DNA of 64,000 bases, taken from assembly GCA_023409535.1 (NCBI GenBank), contig JAEYGZ010000027.1, positions 496,001 through 560,000 on the forward strand. Direction: 5' to 3'. The DNA comes from Bacillota bacterium (GTDB lineage: Bacteria > Bacillota > Clostridia > Lachnospirales > Lachnospiraceae). The notes below the pieces were generated by a model. The model worked only from the letters and a program-made list of their open reading frames with translations. It did not search any database and was not told the DNA's origin. The position numbers were made by a program, and so were the translations under genes. This document shows, piece after piece, positions 9,384 to 17,611 of the stretch. Position 1 is the stretch's first letter, and the number at the start of each line of letters is the position of its first letter.

Positions 9384-12125
9384 ATGAAGGAAGATATTAA
9401 AATTAACGATTTGACTATAGTGGATCTGCTTTGCGAAAACTTAAAAAATCCTATAGGGATAGCTTGTATTAATCCACATGTAAGTTGGAAGATTGTTGGA
9501 GATGAAAAAAGTGTAAAGCAAGTCGCATATCAGATACAGGTTGCTTTGAATAAAGCTGATTTTGAAAAGAATATTTTTATTTACGACCAGACGATTGAAA
9601 GTGAAGCTTCCCATGCAGTATCGCTTAATCTTTCGAAAATCGTTGAAAAGACTACATACTATTGGCATGTTCGTGTATGTGTAAATACACATAATGATAT
9701 AAAACGCTGGCTGCCCTGGAGTGATTTTGCGAGCTTTGAAACGGGTCTTAAGGATGCTGCTTCCTGGGTTGGTAAGTGGATTGAAGCAGATGAAGAATTC
9801 TATAAGAATGCAGATGAAAAATGCACAAAGTTTTGGAAAAAGAATATTTTTTCTCGGTTTAGTGGTTCTGTAAGTAATGATAATATATTTGCCTATGGAG
9901 ATCAAGGCTTAAGAATGGTTCCATATCTAAAAAAGAGCTTTGATATAAAGTCAAAAATCAGAAGAGCACGTATATATATTACTGCAAGAGGACTATATGA
10001 ATTATATATCAATGGAAGTAAAATTGGACGCTGCTGTTTAGCACCTGATTTTACTGCCTATGATAAATGCATATACTATCAAACATTTGATATTACTGGC
10101 GATTTGAAGGAAGGAGTGAATCATTTTGATGTAATACTTGGAGATGGATGGTATGTGGGACATTCACAGGGAATTCCTGGTTCGAATCATCTATATGGCG
10201 ATCGTCCGTCACTACTTATGCAGGCTGAAATTGATTACGAAGATGGAAGCATAATGACAATTGCCAGTGACAATGATTTTACTGTTGCAACAGGTCCTCT
10301 TCAATATGCAGATTTATTAATGGGTGAATATTATGATTTACAAAGTATTAATTCTCAGATATTTGGTACTATTGAAAAAGATTATTTGAAATCAGTTGTA
10401 ATGGCTCAAAAAGGAGAAATGATAACAGCAATAGAGATTCTTAAAGCAAAGAGAGTATTCCGTGATGCAGAAGGTGGTTTAATTGTCGACTTTGGACAGG
10501 TGATTGCGGGAAGAGAGAGGGTACGGATAACTGGCAGTAAAGATAGTATTATAACGATTGAGCATAGCGAGGAAATTGATAATAAAGGTATATTTTATAA
10601 TGTTCTGCCAACATTTCCGTTCCATGATCAAAAAAACATTATTCATTTTGCAGAAGAGGAAACAATTGTATATGAACCTCAGTTTTCCTTCCAGGGTTTT
10701 CGATATATCAGAATTAGCGGGTTAACCTATGATATAAACCTTGAGGATTGTCAAGCAATTGTAATAGGAACCGGAATGAGTGTTACCGGGAAATTTGAAT
10801 GTTCAAATTCTGACTTAAATCAACTAATGAAGAATATTATATGGAGCCAAAAAGGTAATATGATTTCTATTCCGACAGATTGTCCGCAGAGAGAGCGTGC
10901 AGGGTTTACCGGGGATGCTCAAGTATTTGGTAAGACTGCGGCTTTGAATATGGATGTAAGCAGTTTCTTTGAACGATGGTTGGAACAGTGCAGATATGAA
11001 CAATTGGAAAGAGGGCAGATTCCCATAGTTGTGCCGTATACAAATGCATATAGAGATATGGAGCCAAATCCGGGTTGGACTTCTGCAGGCTGGGGGGATG
11101 TTATCATATTTTTGCCCTGGGATATGTATCAAGCCTATGGAGATATACGTTTTCTCAAGGATAACTATGGGTCTATGCTAAGATGGATGGACTATGTTGA
11201 GAAATGTGCAAATGATACCATGCCTGAAAAATATTATTTGAACACTCTGAATCGCAGTCGTCAAAAATATTTGTGGAACACCGGTTTTCACTGGGGTGAT
11301 TGGTTGATACCAGGAGTAGACAGCAAAACAGGAGCAGAAATGACAAAGGAAATTACTGCTTCTTTGTATTACTACCGCGAAGTTAAGACTATAATGCTCA
11401 TATCAAAAGAACTTGGTGATACAGAGAAATTTGAATACTTTAATAGATTAAGCTTGAATATTTATAACGCATTTCACCAGGAATATATTGTGAATGAGGA
11501 AAAATTAACGAATGAACTGCAGGGGCTTTATGTTATGGCCATTGTTTTTGACATGGTAGTTGGTGAGACAAGGGATAAGTTTTCCAAGCGTTTAAATGAA
11601 TTGGTAATAGAAGAAAATTACCATTTGCATACAGGTTTTCTATCTACCCCATTTTTGCTGGATACTTTATGGGAATGCGGATATAAGGATACAGCATATA
11701 GAGTGCTTTATCAGGATACTGCTCCTTCATGGCTGTTCCAAGTAAAAAACGGAGCAACAACAATGTGGGAAGAATGGGAATGCAAAGATAAGGATGGAAA
11801 CTTAAAAGGAACCAGCTTTAATCATTATGCATTTGGTTGTGTTGCAGATTTTATCTATAAACGAATTGGAGGAGTTATCATACTTGATAAAGGTTTCAAG
11901 AAAATATTAATCCAGCCAGAGGCGACAGAGGAACTTACCTATGCAGAAACAATACTTGAGACAATTTATGGTACTCTTGATGTAAAATGGGAAAAAGTGA
12001 ATAATGCTTATAGGTATTATCTGAGTATTCCGCATAATACCACAGCTGTCATTCGACACGATGGAGCTGACTTAGAACTTGGAAGTGGATACTACGAGTT
12101 CTCTGTTCCGAAACAGCAAATGTAG
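9384..12125 (+). CDS. GH78 alpha-L-rhamnosidase, C-terminal end replaced by fossil sequence
   Basis: A 913-residue cytoplasmic alpha-L-rhamnosidase with the usual GH78 architecture: N-terminal beta domains with ARGLYELYINGSKIG near residue 203, the catalytic (alpha/alpha)6 barrel with TDCPQRERAGFTGD near 500 carrying the acidic catalytic residues, GWGDVIIFLPW, and the C-terminal MWEEWE and FNHYAFG motifs near 794 and 811. Base composition is AT-rich compared with the next genes. The last seven codons (VPKQQM and stop) match, base for base with few changes, the antisense strand of the end of the YesM gene at 25211, so the native C-terminus was probably lost and a new stop captured from a deleted kinase gene. 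Activity is probably retained because the catalytic domain is complete. Confidence 0.92.
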   Translation: MKEDIKINDLTIVDLLCENLKNPIGIACINPHVSWKIVGDEKSVKQVAYQIQVALNKADFEKNIFIYDQTIESEASHAVSLNLSKIVEKTTYYWHVRVCVNTHNDIKRWLPWSDFASFETGLKDAASWVGKWIEADEEFYKNADEKCTKFWKKNIFSRFSGSVSNDNIFAYGDQGLRMVPYLKKSFDIKSKIRRARIYITARGLYELYINGSKIGRCCLAPDFTAYDKCIYYQTFDITGDLKEGVNHFDVILGDGWYVGHSQGIPGSNHLYGDRPSLLMQAEIDYEDGSIMTIASDNDFTVATGPLQYADLLMGEYYDLQSINSQIFGTIEKDYLKSVVMAQKGEMITAIEILKAKRVFRDAEGGLIVDFGQVIAGRERVRITGSKDSIITIEHSEEIDNKGIFYNVLPTFPFHDQKNIIHFAEEETIVYEPQFSFQGFRYIRISGLTYDINLEDCQAIVIGTGMSVTGKFECSNSDLNQLMKNIIWSQKGNMISIPTDCPQRERAGFTGDAQVFGKTAALNMDVSSFFERWLEQCRYEQLERGQIPIVVPYTNAYRDMEPNPGWTSAGWGDVIIFLPWDMYQAYGDIRFLKDNYGSMLRWMDYVEKCANDTMPEKYYLNTLNRSRQKYLWNTGFHWGDWLIPGVDSKTGAEMTKEITASLYYYREVKTIMLISKELGDTEKFEYFNRLSLNIYNAFHQEYIVNEEKLTNELQGLYVMAIVFDMVVGETRDKFSKRLNELVIEENYHLHTGFLSTPFLLDTLWECGYKDTAYRVLYQDTAPSWLFQVKNGATTMWEEWECKDKDGNLKGTSFNHYAFGCVADFIYKRIGGVIILDKGFKKILIQPEATEELTYAETILETIYGTLDVKWEKVNNAYRYYLSIPHNTTAVIRHDGADLELGSGYYEFSVPKQQM

Positions 12126-12196
12126 CAGGAAGAACGGTTCTTCTGACAGCTCCGTTGTTGTCATAAAAGAAAATGAGGGGTGATTTGAAGCTGGAG
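12104..12196 (-). pseudogene. Fossil of a deleted YesM-type histidine kinase gene
   Basis: Two fragments of a kinase gene lie fused on the minus strand. Bases 12104-12168 match 25213-25277, the 3' end of the intact kinase gene (about 58 of 67 aligned positions identical by eye). Bases 12163-12196 then match 25795-25826, the codons around its INPHF phosphoacceptor motif. About 520 bp between them are missing, with ATAA at the junction in both. The kinase 5' half and any regulator gene are gone, but the promoter-like sequence that follows the intact regulator gene is preserved at 12261-12365. The fragment supplies the stop codon of the GH78 gene. Confidence 0.75.
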
Positions 12197-12263
12197 ATTT
12201 CCTCTTCCGACTATTCTTAATAAAAATCGATTGATTAAGCCATAGCGAATATGATTAGTAAAG

Positions 12264-12327
12264 TCGGAAAAGGAGTGGTAAATGGTCGGAAAGAGTATAA
12301 TGATTAGGATTAATTGCTGACTATAAT
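12264..12327 (+). promoter_or_regulatory. Activator-dependent promoter, copy A of the CGGAA module
   Basis: TCGGAA occurs at 12264 and again at 12286 (22 bp apart), followed by TATAAT at 12322, 35 bp after the second CGGAA. There is no good -35 hexamer, as expected for a promoter needing an AraC-type activator bound just upstream. The same spacing recurs at 28566 and 30369. It drives the GH3/GH35 pair. A lone reversed box (TTCCGAC at 12214-12220) lies upstream. Confidence 0.7.
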
Positions 12328-12373
12328 AATCTCTACCAGATATAGAGAAAGTATGTGGTAGGAGGATTTTACT

Positions 12374-14791
12374 ATGGAAAAATATTTAGATTCATCCCTA
12401 TCTCCTCAAGAGAGAGCGAAGGACTTGCTATCCAAGCTGAGCCTGGAGGAGAAGATGGCGCAGACGGTCTGTATCTATCCGAACGCACTTATGATGGGAA
12501 GAGATAGTGCAGAAGTATCAAAAGGGGATTGTGTAAACGGAATGGGAAGCGTCTCAACAATAGAGATGCGTGTCATCAAATCCTTAGATGAGGCGGTTAC
12601 ATATCAGCATCGCATGCAGGATATGATTATGGAGCGGAGCCCCCATCACATTCCGGCAATTTTTCACATGGAGGGCTTGTGCGGTCCCTTCCTTCAGGAT
12701 GGCATCAGTGTCCCGACGGGAATCAACCGTGCAGCAACCTTTCATCCGGAACTGGAGAAGCAGGTTGGTGAGATGATTTCCAGACAGGAGAAAGCATTGG
12801 GCATCACACAGGTGCTGGCTCCGGTCTTAGACATTTCCCGTGATTCCCGAATGGGCCGTCAGGGCGAGACCTACGGCGAGGATCCGGCGCTGGCATCTGC
12901 AATGGGAGTGGCATTCACCAAAGGAATTCAGAACAGTGAGAGAAGTGACGGATTAAAAGCGGATGCTGTGGCAAAGCATTTCCTGGGCTTCCACAATTCC
13001 CTGGGCGGAATTCACGGTGCGGACAGCATGACCTCACCGCGTCTGATGCAGGAGATATACGGCAGACCATTCCAGGCAGCGATTGCGGATGGGAAGCTTC
13101 GCGGTGTTATGCCATGCTACTGTACGTTTGATGGGGAAGCAGCTTCTGCGTCCAAATCTATGCTGACCGGTGTGCTTCGAGAGGAGATGGGCTTTGACGG
13201 CCTGAGCGTTTCCGATTATACAGCAGTTCAAAATGAGCACAAGGTTCAGGGGTTGTTTGAGAGCCTGGCAGAGGCCGGCCTGAAATCCATGGCTGCAGGT
13301 ATGGATATGGAGTGGCCGAAGAAGTCTGCCTATAACGACGAATTAAAAGAGTGGTTTGCAACCGGTAAAGCCGATATCGAGATTTTAGATACGATTGTGG
13401 AGCGTATCCTCACAGCAAAGTTCCGCATGGGCTTATTTGAGCATCCCTATGCACTGGAGGGAGAAGCAATGCGCCGGGAATTCTACAGTGATGACGACGT
13501 ACAGGTAAGTATTCAGGCTGCACAAGAATCTATGATTCTGCTGAAGAATGACGGGGTGCTTCCAATCAAAAAGGATGTGAAGAAGATTGCAGTGATTGGT
13601 TATCATGCCGTCAACGCAAGATCCTTCTTTGGTGGTTACACACATGTCAGCATGGTGGAGTCTTTATACGCTATGCGCTGTTCCATTGCGGGAATTGATG
13701 AGACCGGCAAGTACATCATGGCAGACTATCCGAAGTATCCGGGAACAGAAATTCAGCTTGATGACTCCGAGATGTTCGCTGAAATCCTTCCACAGCTGAA
13801 GCCGGGCTGTAAGAGTCTGCTGGAACAGTTGAAAGAACAGCTGCCGGAGGCAGAGTTTACCTATGCTTATGGTTACCCGATTGCAGGAAATGATATCAGT
13901 CACTTCGAAGAAGCACTGGAGGCTATGAAGGGAGCAGACTTGTGTATTCTGACACTGGGCGGAAAATGCAGCAGCAGTTCCGTCTCAACCATGGGCGAGG
14001 GAGTGGACAGCACCGACATCAATCTGCCGGAGTGTCAGGACCTGTTTATTATAAAGGCGGCAAAGCTTGGCATCCCTATGGTGGGCGTGCACTTTAACGG
14101 ACGTCCGATTTCCTCAGATGCGGCAGACGAGCATCTTGCAGCCATTCTCGAAGCGTTTGCACCGGCAGAGGGAGGCGCAGAGGCAATTGTAAATGTGCTG
14201 ACAGGCGCATACAACCCAAGCGGAAAACTGCCGGTTTCTGTAGCTTATAACGCAGGACAGATTCCGATCTTTTATAATCATCCAATGGGTTCTGCTTATC
14301 ACCAGGGGGCCAGCATTGGTTTTGCGGAGTATGTGGACAGACCGCATACACCAAGATATTTCTTTGGCCATGGACTGTCATATACCAGCTTTGCATATGA
14401 GAATATCCGGGTAGACAAGGAAAATGTTACGCCGGATGGACAGGTGGAGATTTCACTGGAGGTAACCAACACAGGAGAAGCGGCAGGCTGTGAGATTGTC
14501 CAGCTTTATCTGAAAGACACCTATGCTTCCATGGTGCGTCCTTGTATGGAATTACAGGGATTTACCAGAGTGGAATTGCAGCCGGGCGAGACAAAGAGGG
14601 TGATTTTTGTGGTGGCACCAAGCCAGATGGCATTCCTTACCACAGAGATGAAGTGGAAGATTGAGAAGGGTGAGATTCAGGTACTGGTTGGGGCCAGTGC
14701 CGGAGATATTCGTCTTGAGAGCCGCTTTGAGATCTTAGAGGATGCCTATATTGCAGGCAGGGAACGCAAGTATTACTCAACTGTTTTATAA
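12374..14791 (+). CDS. GH3 family beta-glycosidase
   Basis: An 805-residue cytoplasmic GH3 enzyme (beta-glucosidase/beta-xylosidase type) that removes non-reducing beta-linked sugars. The N-terminal barrel holds the nucleophile Asp281 in LSVSDYTAV and the substrate loop AKHFLGFHNSLGG; the (alpha/beta)6 sandwich follows (MILLKNDGVLPIKK, VSTMGEGVDSTDINLP), and a fibronectin III-like domain closes the protein (EISLEVTNTGEAAG). No signal peptide. GTAGGAGG precedes the ATG. It sits behind promoter copy A and 20 bp before a GH35-type gene, clearly a two-gene operon. Its codons are richer in G and C than those of the preceding GH78 gene, which suggests later acquisition. Confidence 0.95.
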   Translation: MEKYLDSSLSPQERAKDLLSKLSLEEKMAQTVCIYPNALMMGRDSAEVSKGDCVNGMGSVSTIEMRVIKSLDEAVTYQHRMQDMIMERSPHHIPAIFHMEGLCGPFLQDGISVPTGINRAATFHPELEKQVGEMISRQEKALGITQVLAPVLDISRDSRMGRQGETYGEDPALASAMGVAFTKGIQNSERSDGLKADAVAKHFLGFHNSLGGIHGADSMTSPRLMQEIYGRPFQAAIADGKLRGVMPCYCTFDGEAASASKSMLTGVLREEMGFDGLSVSDYTAVQNEHKVQGLFESLAEAGLKSMAAGMDMEWPKKSAYNDELKEWFATGKADIEILDTIVERILTAKFRMGLFEHPYALEGEAMRREFYSDDDVQVSIQAAQESMILLKNDGVLPIKKDVKKIAVIGYHAVNARSFFGGYTHVSMVESLYAMRCSIAGIDETGKYIMADYPKYPGTEIQLDDSEMFAEILPQLKPGCKSLLEQLKEQLPEAEFTYAYGYPIAGNDISHFEEALEAMKGADLCILTLGGKCSSSSVSTMGEGVDSTDINLPECQDLFIIKAAKLGIPMVGVHFNGRPISSDAADEHLAAILEAFAPAEGGAEAIVNVLTGAYNPSGKLPVSVAYNAGQIPIFYNHPMGSAYHQGASIGFAEYVDRPHTPRYFFGHGLSYTSFAYENIRVDKENVTPDGQVEISLEVTNTGEAAGCEIVQLYLKDTYASMVRPCMELQGFTRVELQPGETKRVIFVVAPSQMAFLTTEMKWKIEKGEIQVLVGASAGDIRLESRFEILEDAYIAGRERKYYSTVL

Positions 14792-14811
14792 TCGAAATTA
14801 GGAGGGAACCT

Positions 14812-16455
14812 ATGGGTAGTAAGAGAACCGTTTTTACAGTCAATGGGAAACCGTTTATCGCAATTGCAGGGGAGGCACATAACTCCAGTTCTTCTTCCGC
14901 CAAGTACATGGAAGGGGTATGGGCGAAAGCCCGGCAGCTGGGTTTGAATACCTTGCTTTTGCCGGCGACCTGGGAATTGATTGAACCGATGGAGGGAACA
15001 TTCGAGTTTCAACTGATTGATGACATCATCGCACAGGCCAGAGAGGCCGGGATGAAGATTATCTTCCTGTGGTTTGGAACCTGGAAAAACGCACAGTGCA
15101 TGTACGCGCCGGAATGGGTGAAAAAGGATATGGTGCGTTTCCCAAGAGCACAGGTGGAGAAGGGTAAGAACAAGACCCGTCTGGTGAAGTTTCACGCACT
15201 GGAATACACAACCTTATCTTATCTGGGTGATGAGACAAATAAAGCGGATGCAAAAGCTTTCGCGGAATTTATGAAGCATCTGAAGGAAACGGATGAGAAG
15301 GAACACACTGTCATTGCTGTTCAGGTGGAAAATGAGACCGGTATGCAGGGGTCCGACCGTGAGCATTCCGATGAAACGGATGCATTATTTGCAGGTGCGG
15401 TACCGGATGCATTTGCCGGCTATATGAAGAGTCACACGGAGTCCATGGAAAAGGGAATCAGGGAAGCGGTGGAGGCAGGCGCGGCCCGGGGAACCTGGGA
15501 GGAAGTATTCGGCGCATATGCAGGAGAGATTTTCAGTGCATATCACATTGCAAGTTATGTGGAAAGAGTTGCTTGTGCAGGCCGGGCAGTCTATGACCTG
15601 CCGATGGCAGTCAACTGCTGGCTGGACAAGGGCGAAGAGGCCGGAAGGTATCCGACAGGCGGCCCGGTTGCAAAGGTGATGGAGGTATGGAAATATGCAG
15701 CCCCTTCCATCGATGTGTTTGCGCCGGATATTTATGTGCCGGATTTCTGCGGCGTGTGCGACACTTATACCAAGCTGGACAACCCGCTGTTTATTCCGGA
15801 GACCGCAACCCATTCCCACGCCGCACCGCGTCTGGTATATGCAATCGGTCATTATCATGCGGCATGTTTCGCACCCTTTGGATTTGAGGATATGGGAGAG
15901 CCGTTCAGCGATATCTCGGCATACCTGTTTGGTGTGGATACCACCGATCCGTTGTTACAGGTTCCGCAGAAGGTGGAGGAATACCACTGGTGTGCAAGCA
16001 CGTTGAATAATATGATGGAGCTGTTGACCAGCAAATACGGAACGAGTGACTTACAGGCAGTGGTTTCTGAGAAAATGGATATGACACCGCCGGATACCGC
16101 CAAGGGTATGGTCGGGCTGATGGCAGCAGGTGGAGACCCTGCAAATGATACAATGATGTTCGGTGATTTTGGATTCAAGGTGTTGATGAATATTCCGCTG
16201 GTTACCAGAAGGGATGGCGTCTGCATGATCGTCAGGGAGAGCTGTGACACCTTCTACCTGCTGGCAAATGGCTGCATGGTAAGCGTATTCTCTGCAAACC
16301 CTGAGAAACCAAACTACGACATTATTGCTTTGGAGGAGGGAAAATTCATTGACGGTACCTGGGTTCCGGAAAGACGTCTCAACGGTGACGAAGCATCCAG
16401 ATTCTGCTATAATGAGTATACTCTTGTGAAACTGAAACTGTTCGTTTACAGGTAA
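14812..16455 (+). CDS. GH35-type beta-galactosidase with DUF5597-like C-terminus
   Basis: A 547-residue TIM-barrel enzyme of the GH35/GH42-like group that carries a DUF5597-type C-terminal region. The acid/base is probably Glu175 in QVENETG and the nucleophile Glu330 in PLFIPETATHS. The start of the barrel (AGEAHNSSSSSAKYMEGVW, LGLNTLLLPATWELIEPMEG) is characteristic. It would remove terminal beta-galactose from imported oligosaccharides; there is no signal peptide. AGGAGGG lies before the ATG, 20 bp after the GH3 stop. It shares the higher G+C of the GH3 gene, so the pair probably arrived together. No clear terminator follows. Confidence 0.87.
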   Translation: MGSKRTVFTVNGKPFIAIAGEAHNSSSSSAKYMEGVWAKARQLGLNTLLLPATWELIEPMEGTFEFQLIDDIIAQAREAGMKIIFLWFGTWKNAQCMYAPEWVKKDMVRFPRAQVEKGKNKTRLVKFHALEYTTLSYLGDETNKADAKAFAEFMKHLKETDEKEHTVIAVQVENETGMQGSDREHSDETDALFAGAVPDAFAGYMKSHTESMEKGIREAVEAGAARGTWEEVFGAYAGEIFSAYHIASYVERVACAGRAVYDLPMAVNCWLDKGEEAGRYPTGGPVAKVMEVWKYAAPSIDVFAPDIYVPDFCGVCDTYTKLDNPLFIPETATHSHAAPRLVYAIGHYHAACFAPFGFEDMGEPFSDISAYLFGVDTTDPLLQVPQKVEEYHWCASTLNNMMELLTSKYGTSDLQAVVSEKMDMTPPDTAKGMVGLMAAGGDPANDTMMFGDFGFKVLMNIPLVTRRDGVCMIVRESCDTFYLLANGCMVSVFSANPEKPNYDIIALEEGKFIDGTWVPERRLNGDEASRFCYNEYTLVKLKLFVYR

Positions 16456-16550
16456 TTAATATGGATATCCTACTTGAAAATTTTATGAAAATTGATTATT
16501 CTTGATTGGAAACAAACAAGTTTGATGCCATCATCCGATGGGAGGTCCTT

Positions 16551-17432
16551 ATGGCTTATCCAATGTTACGTGTCAAGGAATATTTGCATAAAGTTGATAG
16601 AATTATAGTACAAAAAGCGTCTGTGGACGGATGCTACCCGATGCATTCTCATGAATTTATTGAAATCGCATATATTTTATCCGGTATTGGTGAGCACGCT
16701 GTCAATGGAGTGACAGATACCGTCGGGACAGGCGATATTCTCCTTTTAGGTCCGGCTGTGCCTCACATGTTTACATCAAGACCGGGCAAACCGCTTATCA
16801 TATATAATTGTTTGTTTGAGTCTCTGTCTGTGGAAAGTGTCATGGAAGAAGGTGTCGGATTTGCAGATATCGTGTACAAATACCTGAATGATTTTATTCA
16901 AGGTACGGATACTTCGAATAACTTTATAAAACAAAAAGGGTTTCATATCTATGATATTGGTTATATCATGGAGTATATGTACCAGGAATATACGAACAAA
17001 AAAAGCGCCTACCAGCAAATCATTCAATCGGAATTAACAAAACTTCTCATCTTGATTTTTCGGCAATATTGTGAAAATGAAGATCAATCTAAAATTACAT
17101 TGACCTATAAACAGCTTATCGTTGAAAACACAGTAAACTATCTTAAGAAGTATCATAATCAAAAAATATCCTGCCGTCAGCTTGCGGAACGGGCCTACCT
17201 GAGCCCGACTCATCTAAGCCGGATTTTTAAAGAAATCTCCGGATATACAATTGTTCAGGTTCTGCAACAGATTCGCATAAAAGCTGCTTGCGACCTGTTA
17301 AATAACACAGAGCTTTCTGTTCTGGAAATTGCATTACATGTGGGGTACAGTGACATCAAATTCTTTTATCGCCTTTTTGAACAGCAGGTATCATTAACGC
17401 CTGGAGCCTACCGTACGCAGAAGATGAAATAA
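16551..17432 (+). CDS. AraC family transcriptional regulator with cupin sensor domain
   Basis: A 293-residue one-component regulator. The N-terminal cupin-like sugar-binding domain shows MHSHEFIEIAYILSG and a jelly-roll pattern to about residue 90; the C-terminal ~100 residues hold two helix-turn-helices (ISCRQLAERAYLSPTHLSRI and VLEIALHVGYSDIKFFYRLF). I chose the ATG at 16551 because GGGAGG lies six bases upstream; a TTG at 16506 would give 15 more residues without a ribosome site. It sits 180 bp before the GH78-type gene at 17612 and most likely controls it, perhaps with the convergent MFS gene. Confidence 0.9.
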   Translation: MAYPMLRVKEYLHKVDRIIVQKASVDGCYPMHSHEFIEIAYILSGIGEHAVNGVTDTVGTGDILLLGPAVPHMFTSRPGKPLIIYNCLFESLSVESVMEEGVGFADIVYKYLNDFIQGTDTSNNFIKQKGFHIYDIGYIMEYMYQEYTNKKSAYQQIIQSELTKLLILIFRQYCENEDQSKITLTYKQLIVENTVNYLKKYHNQKISCRQLAERAYLSPTHLSRIFKEISGYTIVQVLQQIRIKAACDLLNNTELSVLEIALHVGYSDIKFFYRLFEQQVSLTPGAYRTQKMK

Positions 17433-17611
17433 CCCCTGTTAATATTGATGAAACGCCCCCGTTGTTTTCCTCCGATTATTTGCTACACTAAAAGCATATT
17501 TTCTTGCGAAACGAACCGCCGGAACATGTGCTGAAATAGAAGCAGCAAACTTAAGGATGCACTTGGTCTCGTAAAGCAAGCTATCAAAACAGTGCCGGAA
17601 TGAGGAAAACT

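Noticed and set aside
12206..12225. Reversed CGGAA half-site (TTCCGACTATTC) as a separate operator
   Set aside because: Only one box, no second box at 22 bp and no -10 on the minus strand; probably a breakpoint relic.
14773..15195. Minus-strand open frame of 140 codons
   Set aside because: Opposite strand of the GH3 and GH35-type genes; a by-product of their G+C-rich codons.
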